Counted from the stretch's first letter, positions 36,944-46,521 are shown. The stretch is 64,000 nucleotides of DNA from Cupriavidus necator (GCF_013141915.1 NZ_SROX01000012.1:1-64000), one strand, 5' to 3'. The notes: generated from the sequence alone by a model not told the origin. Made by a program: numbers and translations.

Positions 36944-38617
36944 TCAGCTCTTGGCCACCGCCACGGCCTTGCCCTTGCCCAGCATCCGGTTGATCTGCCA
37001 CTGCTGGGCGATCGACAGGATGTTGTTCACCACCCAGTACAGCACCAGGCCGGCCGGGAAGAAGAAGAACATGAACGAGAACACCAGCGGCATGATCATC
37101 ATCACCTTGGCCTGCACCGGGTCCGGCGGGGTCGGGTTCAGCTTGGTCTGCACGAACATCGACACGGCCATCACGATCGGCAGGATGTAGAACGGATCCG
37201 GCACCGACAGGTCATGGATCCAGCCCAGCCACGGTGCGCCGCGCATTTCCACCGACGACAGCAGCACCCAGTACAGCGCAATGAACACCGGGATCTGGAT
37301 CACGATGGGCAGGCAGCCGCCCAGCGGATTGACCTTCTCGGTCTTGTACAGCGCCATCATCTCCTGGTTCATCTTCTGCGGGTCGCCCTTGTAGCGCTCG
37401 CGGATCGAGGTCATGCGCGGCTGCAGGTCCTTCATCTTGCCCATGGACTTGTAGCTCGCCGCCGACAGCGGGAAGAACACCAGCTTGATCAGCACCGTCA
37501 GCGCGATGATCGACCAGCCCCAGTTGCCCAGGAAGCCGTGCAGCTTCTCCAGCAGCCAGAACAGCGGCTTGGCCAGGATGGTCAGCCAGCCATAGTCCTT
37601 CACCAGCTCCAGGCCCGGCGCGATCTTCTCGAGCATGTGCTCTTCCTGCGGGCCGGCGAACAGGCGCGCATCGGTGCTCACCGTGGCGCCCGGGGCCAGC
37701 TGGCCCAGCGGCTGCTGCACGCCCACGCGGTACAGGTTCGGGTCGATCTGCTGGACGTAGAAGCTGTGCTCCTTGCCGGTCTGCGGGATCCAGGCCGAGG
37801 CAAAGTAGTGCTGCACCATCGCCACCCAGCCACTGTTGGTGGCGGCCGGCACGCTGGCCTTGCCCTTGGCGACGTCTTCGAAGCTGATCTTGTGGTACTT
37901 GTCGGCGTCGGTGTAGATGGCCGGGCCGGTGAAGGTGCTGTAGAACTGCGACTGCTCCACCTTGCTGCCATCGCGCGCCAGTTCCAGGTACAGCGTCGGC
38001 GAGACCGGCGCGGTGCCCGCGTTGGTCACGTCGAACTTGCTGTCGACCACGTAGCTGCCCTTGCGGAAGGTGTAGGTCTTGACCAGCTTCACGCCGCTCT
38101 TCTCGGCGCTCAGCACCACCTGCACCTGCTCGGCGCCGTCCAGGTTGCGCGGGCCCGGGGCCGCGGTGAACACCGTGGTGTGGTTGGGCAGGTCGCCGCC
38201 GATCAGGCCCGAGCGTGCCATGTAGGTGCGCACGTTGTCGCGCTCGAACAGCACCACCGGCTTGCCGTCCTTCTCATGCTCCTTGAGCAGCTCCAGGCGC
38301 GACACGATGCCGCCGGCGGTGTCGATCTCGGCGCGCACCGTGTCGGTGGTCACCACGATCTTCTCGCCGGTGGGCTGGGCCGCGGCCTGCGGCGCGGCGC
38401 CCGGGCCGGCGGCCGGTGCGGCTGCGCCCGGCTGGACGTTGGCCTTGGGCACGTCGCCCTGCGCGGCAGCGCCGCTGGCGGCCGGCGCCGAGGCGGCCTG
38501 TTGCGTCGTGCTCGGGAAGAACATCGACGCATGGCCGTTGGCGCGCTGCCAGTTGTCGTAGAGCAGCACGAGGGACATCGAGAAGATGACCCAGAGGATG
38601 GTGCGTTTGATATCCAT
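36944..38617 (-). CDS. yidC: Membrane protein insertase YidC
   Basis: A 557-aa YidC/Oxa1 insertase. It has N-terminal TM1 (MDIKRTILWVIFSMSLVLLY), an Ala/Pro-rich linker, the large periplasmic beta-supersandwich domain (about 90-340), and the conserved five-TM insertase core with LGGCLPIVIQIPVFIALYWV and the Pro/Met-rich later helices. A basic C-tail follows. Full length for proteobacteria. It is last in the rpmH-rnpA-yidD-yidC operon, 21 nt after yidD, and ends just before a terminator. Confidence 0.97.
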   Translation of the reverse strand: MDIKRTILWVIFSMSLVLLYDNWQRANGHASMFFPSTTQQAASAPAASGAAAQGDVPKANVQPGAAAPAAGPGAAPQAAAQPTGEKIVVTTDTVRAEIDTAGGIVSRLELLKEHEKDGKPVVLFERDNVRTYMARSGLIGGDLPNHTTVFTAAPGPRNLDGAEQVQVVLSAEKSGVKLVKTYTFRKGSYVVDSKFDVTNAGTAPVSPTLYLELARDGSKVEQSQFYSTFTGPAIYTDADKYHKISFEDVAKGKASVPAATNSGWVAMVQHYFASAWIPQTGKEHSFYVQQIDPNLYRVGVQQPLGQLAPGATVSTDARLFAGPQEEHMLEKIAPGLELVKDYGWLTILAKPLFWLLEKLHGFLGNWGWSIIALTVLIKLVFFPLSAASYKSMGKMKDLQPRMTSIRERYKGDPQKMNQEMMALYKTEKVNPLGGCLPIVIQIPVFIALYWVLLSSVEMRGAPWLGWIHDLSVPDPFYILPIVMAVSMFVQTKLNPTPPDPVQAKVMMIMPLVFSFMFFFFPAGLVLYWVVNNILSIAQQWQINRMLGKGKAVAVAKS

Positions 38618-38638
38618 GTCTGGCTGTGGTCGGAGAAA

Positions 38639-38920
38639 TCAGGGTCTGGGCAGACGGATCGCCACGGGCGCATGGCCTGTGGCGGCATGGACGGATGTGT
38701 CAGCTTCCGTGCCCGGCACGGGATCATACCCGCCTTGGGCGAAAGGATGGCAACGGCACAGCCGGCAGGCGGCCATCCAGCTGCCGCGCGCGGCGCCATG
38801 ATGGACGACGGCGTCGCGGGCGTAGTCGGAACAGGTCGGCAGGAAGCGGCACTGCGAGCCCAGGTAGGGACTCAGGGCGATCTTGTAGATTCGCAGCAGG
38901 GCTAGCAGGATGCGCTTCAT
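38639..38920 (-). CDS. yidD: Membrane protein insertion efficiency factor YidD
   Basis: A 93-aa YidD protein: MKRILLALLRIYKIALSPYL, the Cys-bearing CRFLPTCSDYA motif and CRCHPFAQGGYDPVP. It is slightly long at the C-terminus. It helps YidC-dependent insertion. It starts 11 nt after the rnpA stop in the standard operon order. Confidence 0.95.
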   Translation of the reverse strand: MKRILLALLRIYKIALSPYLGSQCRFLPTCSDYARDAVVHHGAARGSWMAACRLCRCHPFAQGGYDPVPGTEADTSVHAATGHAPVAIRLPRP

Positions 38921-38930
38921 GGCGGGGTGG

Positions 38931-39395
38931 TCAGGCTGGCTGGCCTGGTGGCTGGCTTTGCGAGGGGCTCGCCGGTGGCGCCGCGGTGGGCGGTGCCGGG
39001 GGCGAGGCAGGCGGCGCGGGTGGCGGCAATGGTTTCGCCGCTACGTCGAGCAGGCTGGCGATTTCCGCCGCGCATGCCCTTCGGACCGCCGCGCGCGTCG
39101 CAAATTCCGCGCGCGGAAACTTGGCTTGCAGCCGCAGCAGCACGTCGCGCCCCGCCAGGTGCTCACGGCGCTGGCGGAACAGCTCGCGCGCCATGCGCTT
39201 CACCAGGTTGCGCTCGGCCGCGCGCGGCGCGAACTTCTTGCCCACCACCACGCCAAGGCGGCCTTCCGGCCGGTCATTGGCGCGCACGTAGAGCACGAAA
39301 TGGGGGCTGCGCCGCCGGGGCCGCAAAGCAAAAACGGATGAAAACTCATCCGTCTTTGTAAGCCTCGCGGCTTTGGGGAAGGCATGGGCTGACAC
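38931..39395 (-). CDS. rnpA: Ribonuclease P protein component RnpA
   Basis: About 154 aa as called. The conserved RNase P protein core runs FPKAARLTKTDEFSSVF ... VVVGKKFAPRAAERNLVKR (the RNR-type motif) ... RDVLLRLQAKF. No ATG fits; the GTG at 39395 giving VSAHAFPK is preferred, and a GTG at 39407 or TTG further up are alternatives. A Pro/Ala-rich, low-complexity C-terminal tail of about 40 residues extends past the normal end. It binds the catalytic RNA to mature tRNA 5' ends. Confidence 0.88.
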   Translation of the reverse strand: MSAHAFPKAARLTKTDEFSSVFALRPRRRSPHFVLYVRANDRPEGRLGVVVGKKFAPRAAERNLVKRMARELFRQRREHLAGRDVLLRLQAKFPRAEFATRAAVRRACAAEIASLLDVAAKPLPPPAPPASPPAPPTAAPPASPSQSQPPGQPA

Positions 39396-39567
39396 GCTGG
39401 GGGACACTGGCAAGCGCTGGCAAATAAGACTGCTGGCGCAAAGCGGCGCCCTGCGGCAAGCTCCTGGCCGACCTGAAGCCGGGGCGGTGGGCGTTGACAG
39501 GCGCGCGGCACGGCTGCGGTATGCTGCAGCCGGCGCCAGGCGCGCCGTCAGGCCGGTCGCCCGGGCC

Positions 39568-39702
39568 TCAGATGGCCAGGCGCTTGCGGCCCTTGGCGCG
39601 GCGTGCGTTGATGACGGCACGGCCGCCGCGGGTCTTCATGCGCACGCGGAAACCGTGGGTACGCTTGCGGCGGGTAACGGAAGGTTGGTAGGTACGTTTC
39701 AT
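39568..39702 (-). CDS. rpmH: Ribosomal protein L34
   Basis: A 44-aa 50S protein: MKRTYQPSVTRRKRTHGF, then RMKTRGGRAVINARR and KGRKRLAI, the invariant L34 sequence. It is too short for automatic frame lists but unmistakable. It is the first gene of the leftward operon next to oriC; its promoter is at 39953-39981. Confidence 0.98.
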   Translation of the reverse strand: MKRTYQPSVTRRKRTHGFRVRMKTRGGRAVINARRAKGRKRLAI

Positions 39703-39952
39703 GTTGCACTCTCTGGTTGATCTTGGCTTGCCCGCTTCCGGCCGGTGCCGGGGTGCCGTGGCCGCCGCGTATGGTTCGCATGGGGCTGCCGCTTGCGAGG
39801 AACTGCAGCGGCGAATCCGACGATTCTGGTTCTGTCTTGCTGCCGGCCGTGCTGACGCGTGTGCAGGTAGCTAACCTGTTAGCGCGGACGGCACGAACAG
39901 GCCAGACCGGCGATGCGCATACGTGATCCCCTGCCGCATCGCAGAACCCGCC

Positions 39953-39981
39953 ATTTAAACGATTTTCCGCGGCCCTGTCAA
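39953..39981 (-). promoter_or_regulatory. Promoter of the rpmH operon, in an AT-rich pocket
   Basis: On the minus strand: TTGACA (39981-39976), 16-bp spacer, TTTAAA (39959-39954), or TTAAAT with 17-bp spacing. The leader to rpmH is about 250 nt, so another promoter nearer is possible. This AT-rich patch, rare in this DNA, could also be the duplex-unwinding element of oriC. Confidence 0.6.
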
Positions 39982-40260
39982 GGCGGAACTCTGTGTGCAA
40001 CGGCACAATTGCCACACCGCCGCGGAGGCCCTGGTGCGCCATTGTCCACAACAGCCAGTGGGTAACCGAAAGCGTCCGGCACGCCACCTCTGGCGCACTC
40101 ATCCACAGGCGAAGTCCCTGTTTTGCCTGAGTTTTCGCCCGTTTCCGCACCCCGGAAAGCCGCGCCACAGCAGGGGTTGTGCACATCAATCCACTGCATT
40201 TGCACAAGTTGTCCACAGACTTATCCTTTGTGGATAACTCAGGGGCGGGGGTACAATCCG
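39982..40260. other. Chromosomal replication origin oriC (DnaA-box cluster)
   Basis: Five DnaA-box-like 9-mers lie between rpmH and dnaA: TTGTCCACA (40042-40050), TCATCCACA (40099-40107), TTGTGCACA (40177-40185), TTGTCCACA (40209-40217) and, on the minus strand, a perfect TTATCCACA (40229-40237). TTATCCTTT at 40221 is a further partial box. The last box touches a weak -35 for a TACAAT at 40252-40257, a possible dnaA promoter, suggesting autoregulation. The gap between rpmH and dnaA is 814 nt. Location and boxes match known beta-proteobacterial origins; origin activity itself is inferred. Confidence 0.85.
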
Positions 40261-40516
40261 GGTCCAAACACAACACGGGCTGCGTGGCGCAGGCGCAACC
40301 CGGGCTCCCACCGCGGCAACGCATGACTTTACGCACGCCAGTGCGGCGAACCTGAAGGTTCGCTGGCGGCGGCATGGCATGTCGCGGAGGCCTGGACCAA
40401 GGGTATTGATTCCCAATTCGGTCGAGGCGGCCCGGATAACGCGGCGCATACGCCGCCCGTGGCGTACCTTCGCCGCTGAACCAGCGGCGCCGGGTGCGAT
40501 TACCCAACAACAAACA

Positions 40517-42268
40517 ATGCAAGATTTCTGGCAGGCGGCAGCCGCGCAACTCGAGCGCGAGCTGACGCCGCAACAGTTCAAAACGTGGATCAAGCCGCTG
40601 GCGCCCGTTGCGTTCGATGAAGAAACGCATGCGCTGCGGATTGCCGCGCCCAACCGTTTCAAGCTCGACTGGGTCAAGAGTCAGTTTTCGGGGCGCATCA
40701 CCGCCCTCGCCTGCGAATACTGGGAGGCGCAGGTCAGCGTCCAGTTCGTGCTCGATCCCGCCGCGTCGGGGCGCGCCGCTGCCTACATGCAGCCGGCCCA
40801 GCCCGGCATGGGCGCGGGCGGCATGGACCGCATGGAGCATCACGCAGCACCGGGTACGGGCATGGGCGGTTATCCCGGCGCCCAGCCTAACCAATCGTCA
40901 GGTGGCCAGCCCCCGTTTGCCATGCCTGGCCAGCCGGGCCAGCCCGGCTATGGCGAATACCCTGCCGCCGCGTATGGCCTGGGCCAGCCGCAGTACGGCA
41001 ACCCGGCCGGCATGCCGTCCGCCGCCCCGGTTCCGGCCGGCGCGCGCGGCATGGGCGGGCAGCATCCCGGCCAGCACCACCCGCAGCACAACGCCGACCT
41101 GGGCGAGGTCGACGTGGTCCACATGGACCCCGCCGAAGCCAGCGCCCGCTCCTACCGCGCGCCGCAGCAAGCCCAGCATCCGCATGCCGCGATGGGCCAC
41201 GGCGCCACGCCGATGCCTGGCCACCAGCCCAGCGACACGGTGCATGAGCGCTCGCGCCTGAACCCGATCCTGACGTTCGACAACTTCGTCACCGGTAAAG
41301 CCAACCAGCTGGCGCGGGCCGCCGCGATCCAGGTCGCCAACAACCCGGGCAAGTCGTACAACCCGCTGTATCTCTATGGCGGCGTCGGCCTGGGCAAGAC
41401 CCACCTGATCCACTCCATCGGCAACCACATGCTGATGGAGAACCCGCGCGCGCGCATCCGCTACATCCACGCCGAGCAATACGTGTCCGACGTGGTGAAG
41501 GCGTACCAGCGCAAGGCGTTCGACGAGTTCAAGCGCTACTACCACTCGCTGGACCTGCTGCTGATCGACGATATCCAGTTCTTCTCCGGCAAGAACCGCA
41601 CGCAGGAAGAGTTCTTCTATGCCTTTGAGGCCCTGATTGCCAACCGGGCGCAGGTGATCATCACCAGCGATACCTACCCCAAGGAAATCACCGGCATCGA
41701 CGACCGCCTGATCTCGCGCTTCGACTCCGGCCTGACCGTGGCGATCGAGCCGCCCGAGCTGGAAATGCGCGTGGCCATCCTGATGAAGAAGGCCGCCGCC
41801 GAGAACGTCAACGTTCCGGAAGAAGTCGCCTTCTTCGTCGCCAAGCACCTGCGCTCCAACGTGCGCGAGCTGGAAGGCGCGCTGCGCAAGATCCTGGCGT
41901 TCAGCAACTTCCATGGCAAGGACATCACCATCGAGGTGACGCGCGAAGCGCTGAAGGACCTGCTGACGGTGCAGAACCGCCAGATCTCTGTCGAGAACAT
42001 CCAGAAGACCTGCGCGGATTTCTACAACATCAAGGTCGCTGACATGTATTCGAAAAAGCGGCCTGCCAATATTGCACGTCCGCGCCAGATTGCGATGTAC
42101 CTGGCCAAGGAGCTGACGCAGAAGAGCCTGCCCGAGATCGGCGAGCTGTTCGGCGGCCGCGACCACACCACCGTGCTGCACGCCGTGCGCAAGATCGCCG
42201 ACGAACGCAGCAAGGATGCGCAGCTCAACCATGAGCTGCACGTGCTGGAGCAGACGCTCAAGGGCTGA
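40517..42268 (+). CDS. dnaA: Chromosomal replication initiator DnaA
   Basis: A 583-aa DnaA. Domain I is at residues 1-85 (MQDFWQAAAAQLERELTP), and domain III AAA+ begins near 260 with Walker A GGVGLGKTH, Walker B LLIDDIQFF and sensor motifs. Domain IV carries the box-binding signature GRDHTTVLHAVRKI. Domain II (about 95-240) is unusually long, rich in Gly, Met, Pro and His, making the protein about 115 aa longer than E. coli DnaA (467). The start is the ATG at 40517; the frame is open 46 codons earlier but without family sequence. Confidence 0.97.
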   Translation: MQDFWQAAAAQLERELTPQQFKTWIKPLAPVAFDEETHALRIAAPNRFKLDWVKSQFSGRITALACEYWEAQVSVQFVLDPAASGRAAAYMQPAQPGMGAGGMDRMEHHAAPGTGMGGYPGAQPNQSSGGQPPFAMPGQPGQPGYGEYPAAAYGLGQPQYGNPAGMPSAAPVPAGARGMGGQHPGQHHPQHNADLGEVDVVHMDPAEASARSYRAPQQAQHPHAAMGHGATPMPGHQPSDTVHERSRLNPILTFDNFVTGKANQLARAAAIQVANNPGKSYNPLYLYGGVGLGKTHLIHSIGNHMLMENPRARIRYIHAEQYVSDVVKAYQRKAFDEFKRYYHSLDLLLIDDIQFFSGKNRTQEEFFYAFEALIANRAQVIITSDTYPKEITGIDDRLISRFDSGLTVAIEPPELEMRVAILMKKAAAENVNVPEEVAFFVAKHLRSNVRELEGALRKILAFSNFHGKDITIEVTREALKDLLTVQNRQISVENIQKTCADFYNIKVADMYSKKRPANIARPRQIAMYLAKELTQKSLPEIGELFGGRDHTTVLHAVRKIADERSKDAQLNHELHVLEQTLKG

Positions 42269-42626
42269 TGGGCGCAGCCCTGGCTGGAAGTCGGTTTTGA
42301 AGGGTCGGCCCCCCGGGGCTGGCATACTGTAGGGTGCGCGCCACGGACAACCCGTAGCGCCTGGGGAATCAACGTCAGCATCGCCGGAGCAGCAGTCCGG
42401 AAAGTGGCCACCGATAAGGCTTTGCGGTGAGTCGGGCCGGGATGGCAGGCGCGTTCAGTGCCAGCGTGGCTTTTTGTGCACAGCTGGCCCGCCAGCCGGT
42501 CTCGCCCCGCTTCACCGCAGCGGCTTATCCTTGGTACAATGGCATATTAACTCCTTGATTCCTAAGTGAATTTGGAGTTGTTTGCGTTCTGCGGTCGCCG
42601 ACTACAAACGACGAAGGATAAATTCA
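42269..42626 (+). promoter_or_regulatory. dnaA-dnaN intergenic region with DnaA-box-like sites and possible dnaN promoter
   Basis: A 358-nt gap without a gene. It holds TTGTGCACA (42474-42482), identical to an oriC box, TTATCCTTG (42525-42533), and TACAAT (42535-42540) that may be the -10 of dnaN. AAGGATA precedes the dnaN ATG. DnaA-linked control of dnaN is plausible. Confidence 0.4.
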
Positions 42627-43742
42627 ATGCAATTGGTCAAAACCTCGCGAGACAACCTGCTGCGTCCGCTGCAAATCGTGAGCGGCATCGTGGAGCGCCG
42701 CCACACCCTCCCGATCCTGGCCAACCTGCTGATTCGCAAGTCCGGGTCGAACGTTTCCTTCCTGTCGACCGACATCGAAATCCAGATCACCACGCATGCG
42801 GAATGCGGCGTCGGCAGCGACAGCGTCGCCACCACCGTGGCCGCGCGCAAGCTGCTGGACATCCTGCGCGCCATGCCTGACGGCGACGTGGCCCTGTCGC
42901 TCAACGACAAGCGCATGACGGTGCAATCCGGCAAGAGCCGCTTTGCCCTGCAGACGCTGGCCGCCGAAGAATTCCCCACCGTTGCCGAAGCCAGCGAATT
43001 CAACGCCAGCGTGACGCTGCCGCAGAAGACCTTCAAGCACCTGCTGGCGATGGTCCACTTCGCCATGGCGCAGCAGGACATCCGCTACTACCTGAACGGC
43101 ATGCTGCTGGTGGTGGAAGGCAAGAAGGTCATGGCCGTGGCCACCGACGGCCACCGCCTGGCGTATTGCGGCGTGGAGCTGGAGCAGGAAGCCAGCGGCG
43201 TCGGCTCGCGCCAGGAAGTCATCATCCCGCGCAAGACCATCCTGGAACTGCAGCGCCTGCTGGAAGACAACGACGATCCGGTGACGGTGCAGCTGGCCGC
43301 CAACCAGGTCAAGTTCACGTTCGCCAATATCGAACTGATCTCCAAGCTGGTCGAAGGCAAGTTCCCCGACTTCCAGCGCGTGATTCCCAAGGGCTACAAG
43401 AACGCCTTCGCGATCGACCGCGTGCAGCTGCAGCAAGCGCTGCAACGCACCGCGATCCTGACGACGGACAAATTCAAGGGCGTGCGCTGCATCCTCGACA
43501 CGCACATGCTCAAGATCAGCTCCACCAACGCCGACCAGGAAGAGGCGCAGGAAGAGCTGGAACTCGATTACTCGGGCGACGCGCTCGATATCGGCTTCAA
43601 CGTGACCTACCTGCTCGACGTGCTTGCCAACCTCAAGACCGAGCAAGTGCAGGTCAGCCTCGGCGACTCGAATTCGAGCGCGCTGATCACCGTGCCGGAC
43701 GACGACAACTTCAAGTACGTCGTCATGCCGATGCGCATCTGA
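42627..43742 (+). CDS. dnaN: DNA polymerase III beta sliding clamp
   Basis: A 371-aa clamp of the usual three-domain length. Conserved blocks include MQLVKTSRDNLLRPLQIVSG, RHTLPILANLL, VATDGHRLAYC and the terminal YVVMPMRI where clamp-binding peptides dock. The chosen ATG at 42627 gives the canonical N-terminus; fifteen codons upstream in frame lie over the leader. It dimerises as a ring around DNA and tethers Pol III. Confidence 0.98.
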   Translation: MQLVKTSRDNLLRPLQIVSGIVERRHTLPILANLLIRKSGSNVSFLSTDIEIQITTHAECGVGSDSVATTVAARKLLDILRAMPDGDVALSLNDKRMTVQSGKSRFALQTLAAEEFPTVAEASEFNASVTLPQKTFKHLLAMVHFAMAQQDIRYYLNGMLLVVEGKKVMAVATDGHRLAYCGVELEQEASGVGSRQEVIIPRKTILELQRLLEDNDDPVTVQLAANQVKFTFANIELISKLVEGKFPDFQRVIPKGYKNAFAIDRVQLQQALQRTAILTTDKFKGVRCILDTHMLKISSTNADQEEAQEELELDYSGDALDIGFNVTYLLDVLANLKTEQVQVSLGDSNSSALITVPDDDNFKYVVMPMRI

Positions 43743-43858
43743 TGATCCGGTGACAGGACCTGTGCCACAACCAGCGCAGACAACAACCGGAGCAGCAAAC
43801 GGCACGCTACGACACCCGGCCCCGGCCGGAACGTCCAGGGGATGATCATCCCGCCGCG

Positions 43859-43891
43859 GGGGCAGGATCGTTACGACGATCCGCCCCTTTT
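43859..43891 (+). terminator. Terminator after dnaN
   Basis: A hairpin ggggc-(a)-ggatcg / cgatcc-gcccc (43859-43887) with one bulge and 6-nt loop is followed by TTTT and a further T-rich run. Confidence 0.75.
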
Positions 43892-43995
43892 GCCGTTTTT
43901 AGTAACCCGCCATGCGGACCCATCGCGCCCCGCCGCCGGCATGCCAGCCATGCCCGCCCGGCCCCGATTCCGCATTCGCCGTAAGTAGGAAAGAC

Positions 43996-46521
43996 ATGAC
44001 CGACCAGCAGAACCCGCAGCAGGAAAACACCTACGGAGCCTCCTCGATCCAGATCCTGGAAGGCCTGGAGGCGGTACGCAAGCGTCCGGGCATGTATATC
44101 GGCGACACCTCCGACGGCACCGGCCTGCACCACCTGGTCTTCGAGGTGCTGGACAACTCCATCGATGAAGCGCTGGCCGGCTACTGCACCGAGATCCAGG
44201 TCACCATCCACAGCGACAACTCGATCTCCATCGTCGACAACGGCCGCGGCATCCCGCCCCTGGTCAAGTTCGACGACAAGCACGAACCCAAGCGCAGCGC
44301 GGCGGAAATCGCCATGACCGAGCTGCACGCCGGCGGCAAGTTCAACCAGAACAGCTACAAGGTATCGGGCGGCCTGCACGGCGTGGGCGTGTCCTGCGTG
44401 AACGCACTGTCCAAGTGGCTGCGCCTGACCGTGCGCCGCGATGGCCAGGTCCACCTGATTGAATTCGCCAAGGGCGACGTGCAGAACCGCATCGTCGAGA
44501 CCGTGAACGGCCCCGACGGCCAGCCCGTTGAAGTCTCGCCGATGAAGATCATCGGCGCCACCGACAAGCGCGGCACCGAAGTCCACTTCCTGGCCGACGA
44601 AGAGATCTTCACCAACGTCGAGTTCCACTACGAGATCCTGTCCAAGCGCATCCGCGAGCTCTCGTTCCTGAACAACGGCGTCCACATCAAGCTGGTCGAC
44701 CAGCGCACCGGCAAGGAAGAAGACTTTGCCTTCTCCGGCGGCGTGAAGGGTTTTGTCGAGTACATCAACCGCTCCAAGAGCGTGCTGCACCCCAATATCT
44801 TCTACGCCAACACCGAAAAAGACGGTATCGCCGTGGAAGTGGCCATGCAGTGGAACGATGGCTACAACGAGCAGGTGCTCTGCTTCACCAACAACATCCC
44901 GCAGCGTGACGGCGGCACCCACCTGACCGGCCTGCGCGCCGCGATGACGCGCGTCATCAACAAGTACATCGAAGAAAACGAAGTCGCCAAGAAAGCCAAG
45001 GTGGAAACCACCGGCGACGACATGCGCGAAGGCCTGTCCTGCGTGCTCTCCGTAAAGGTGCCAGAGCCCAAGTTCAGCTCGCAGACCAAAGACAAGCTGG
45101 TCTCGTCCGAAGTGCGCCTGCCGGTGGAAGAACTCGTCGGCAAGGCCCTGAACGACTTCCTGCTGGAAACCCCCGGCGACGCCAAGATCATCTGCGGCAA
45201 GATCGTAGACGCCGCCCGCGCCCGCGAAGCCGCCCGCAAGGCCCGCGAAATGACCCGCCGCAAGGGCCTGATGGACGGCATGGGCCTGCCCGGCAAGCTG
45301 GCCGACTGCCAGGAAAAAGACCCCGCCCTGTCAGAGCTCTTCCTGGTGGAGGGCGACTCCGCAGGCGGCTCTGCCAAGCAGGGCCGCGACCGTAAGTTCC
45401 AGGCCATCCTGCCGCTGAAGGGCAAGATTCTGAATGTAGAGCGCGCCCGCTTTGACAAGATGCTGTCCAGCCAGGAAGTGCTGACGCTGATCACCGCGCT
45501 GGGCACCGGCATCGGCAAGGACGACTACAACCTGGACAAGCTGCGCTACCACCGCATCATCATCATGACCGACGCGGACGTGGACGGCTCACACATCCGC
45601 ACGCTGCTGCTGACGTTCTTCTACCGGCAGATGCCTGACATTATCGAGCGCGGTTATGTGTATATCGCGCAGCCGCCGCTGTACAAGATCAAGCATGGCA
45701 AGGAAGAGCGGTATATCAAGGATGATGTCGAGCTCAATGCTTATCTGTTGAAGCTGGCGATGGAGAAGGCTGTGCTGGTGCGGCCGGATGGGTCGGAGAT
45801 CAATGGGGATGCGCTGACTGAGCTGGCTCGTCAGTACCAGCTGACTGAAGGCGTGATTGGTCGTCTGTCGCGTGTTGTGGATACCGACGCGCTGCGTGCC
45901 ATTGCGGATGGCGTGACGCTGGATCTGGATAGTGCTGCGGCGGCGGAGGCTTCGGCGGTGGCGCTGAAGGCTAAGTTGGCGGAGATGCATGCCAAGACTT
46001 TGATTGGGGCTGCCGTCAATGATGACGGCACCGCGGACGTGTACGCGCAGTTCGACGAAAAGACTGACAAGCATCGGTTGATGATCGCTCGGCGTCATCA
46101 TGGCAACGTGCGGCTGTCGCATCTGGATGCGGACTTTGTCCACGGGGCGGATTATGCGGCGCTGTCCAATGCGGCCAAGACGTTCCAGGGGCTGACGCCT
46201 GAGGGGACCAAGGTGCAGCGCGGGGAAGGAGACAAGCTGAGGGATCAGACTGTCAATGACTTCCATGGGGCGATGCAGTGGTTGCTTTCGGAAGCGGAGC
46301 GTGGGGTTTCGAGGCAGCGGTATAAGGGGCTGGGGGAGATGAATCCTGAGCAGCTCTTCGAAACCACTCTGGACGTTACGCAGCGGCGGTTGTTGAAGGT
46401 GCAGATAGAGGATGCTATTGCTGCTGACCAGATCTTTACCACTCTTATGGGGGATGAGGTGGAGCCGCGTAGGAACTTTATTGAGAGTAATGCGTTGGTG
46501 GCGCGGAATATTGATGTTTAA
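43996..46521 (+). CDS. gyrB: DNA gyrase subunit B
   Basis: An 841-aa gyrase B. GHKL ATPase (EVLDNSIDEALAG; GRGIP; GGLHGVGVSCVNALS), transducer domain, and TOPRIM with EGDSAGGSAKQGRDR and DADVDGSHI, then the C-terminal GyrA-binding part (YKGLGEMNPEQL). It includes the extra C-terminal insertion typical of proteobacteria. The ATG at 43996 has TAGGAAAG upstream. Odd: from about 45640 onward third-position use shifts from mostly C/G-ending optimal codons to many GGG, GTT, CGG, TTG and NNT codons, although the protein stays well conserved. Confidence 0.98.
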   Translation: MTDQQNPQQENTYGASSIQILEGLEAVRKRPGMYIGDTSDGTGLHHLVFEVLDNSIDEALAGYCTEIQVTIHSDNSISIVDNGRGIPPLVKFDDKHEPKRSAAEIAMTELHAGGKFNQNSYKVSGGLHGVGVSCVNALSKWLRLTVRRDGQVHLIEFAKGDVQNRIVETVNGPDGQPVEVSPMKIIGATDKRGTEVHFLADEEIFTNVEFHYEILSKRIRELSFLNNGVHIKLVDQRTGKEEDFAFSGGVKGFVEYINRSKSVLHPNIFYANTEKDGIAVEVAMQWNDGYNEQVLCFTNNIPQRDGGTHLTGLRAAMTRVINKYIEENEVAKKAKVETTGDDMREGLSCVLSVKVPEPKFSSQTKDKLVSSEVRLPVEELVGKALNDFLLETPGDAKIICGKIVDAARAREAARKAREMTRRKGLMDGMGLPGKLADCQEKDPALSELFLVEGDSAGGSAKQGRDRKFQAILPLKGKILNVERARFDKMLSSQEVLTLITALGTGIGKDDYNLDKLRYHRIIIMTDADVDGSHIRTLLLTFFYRQMPDIIERGYVYIAQPPLYKIKHGKEERYIKDDVELNAYLLKLAMEKAVLVRPDGSEINGDALTELARQYQLTEGVIGRLSRVVDTDALRAIADGVTLDLDSAAAAEASAVALKAKLAEMHAKTLIGAAVNDDGTADVYAQFDEKTDKHRLMIARRHHGNVRLSHLDADFVHGADYAALSNAAKTFQGLTPEGTKVQRGEGDKLRDQTVNDFHGAMQWLLSEAERGVSRQRYKGLGEMNPEQLFETTLDVTQRRLLKVQIEDAIAADQIFTTLMGDEVEPRRNFIESNALVARNIDV

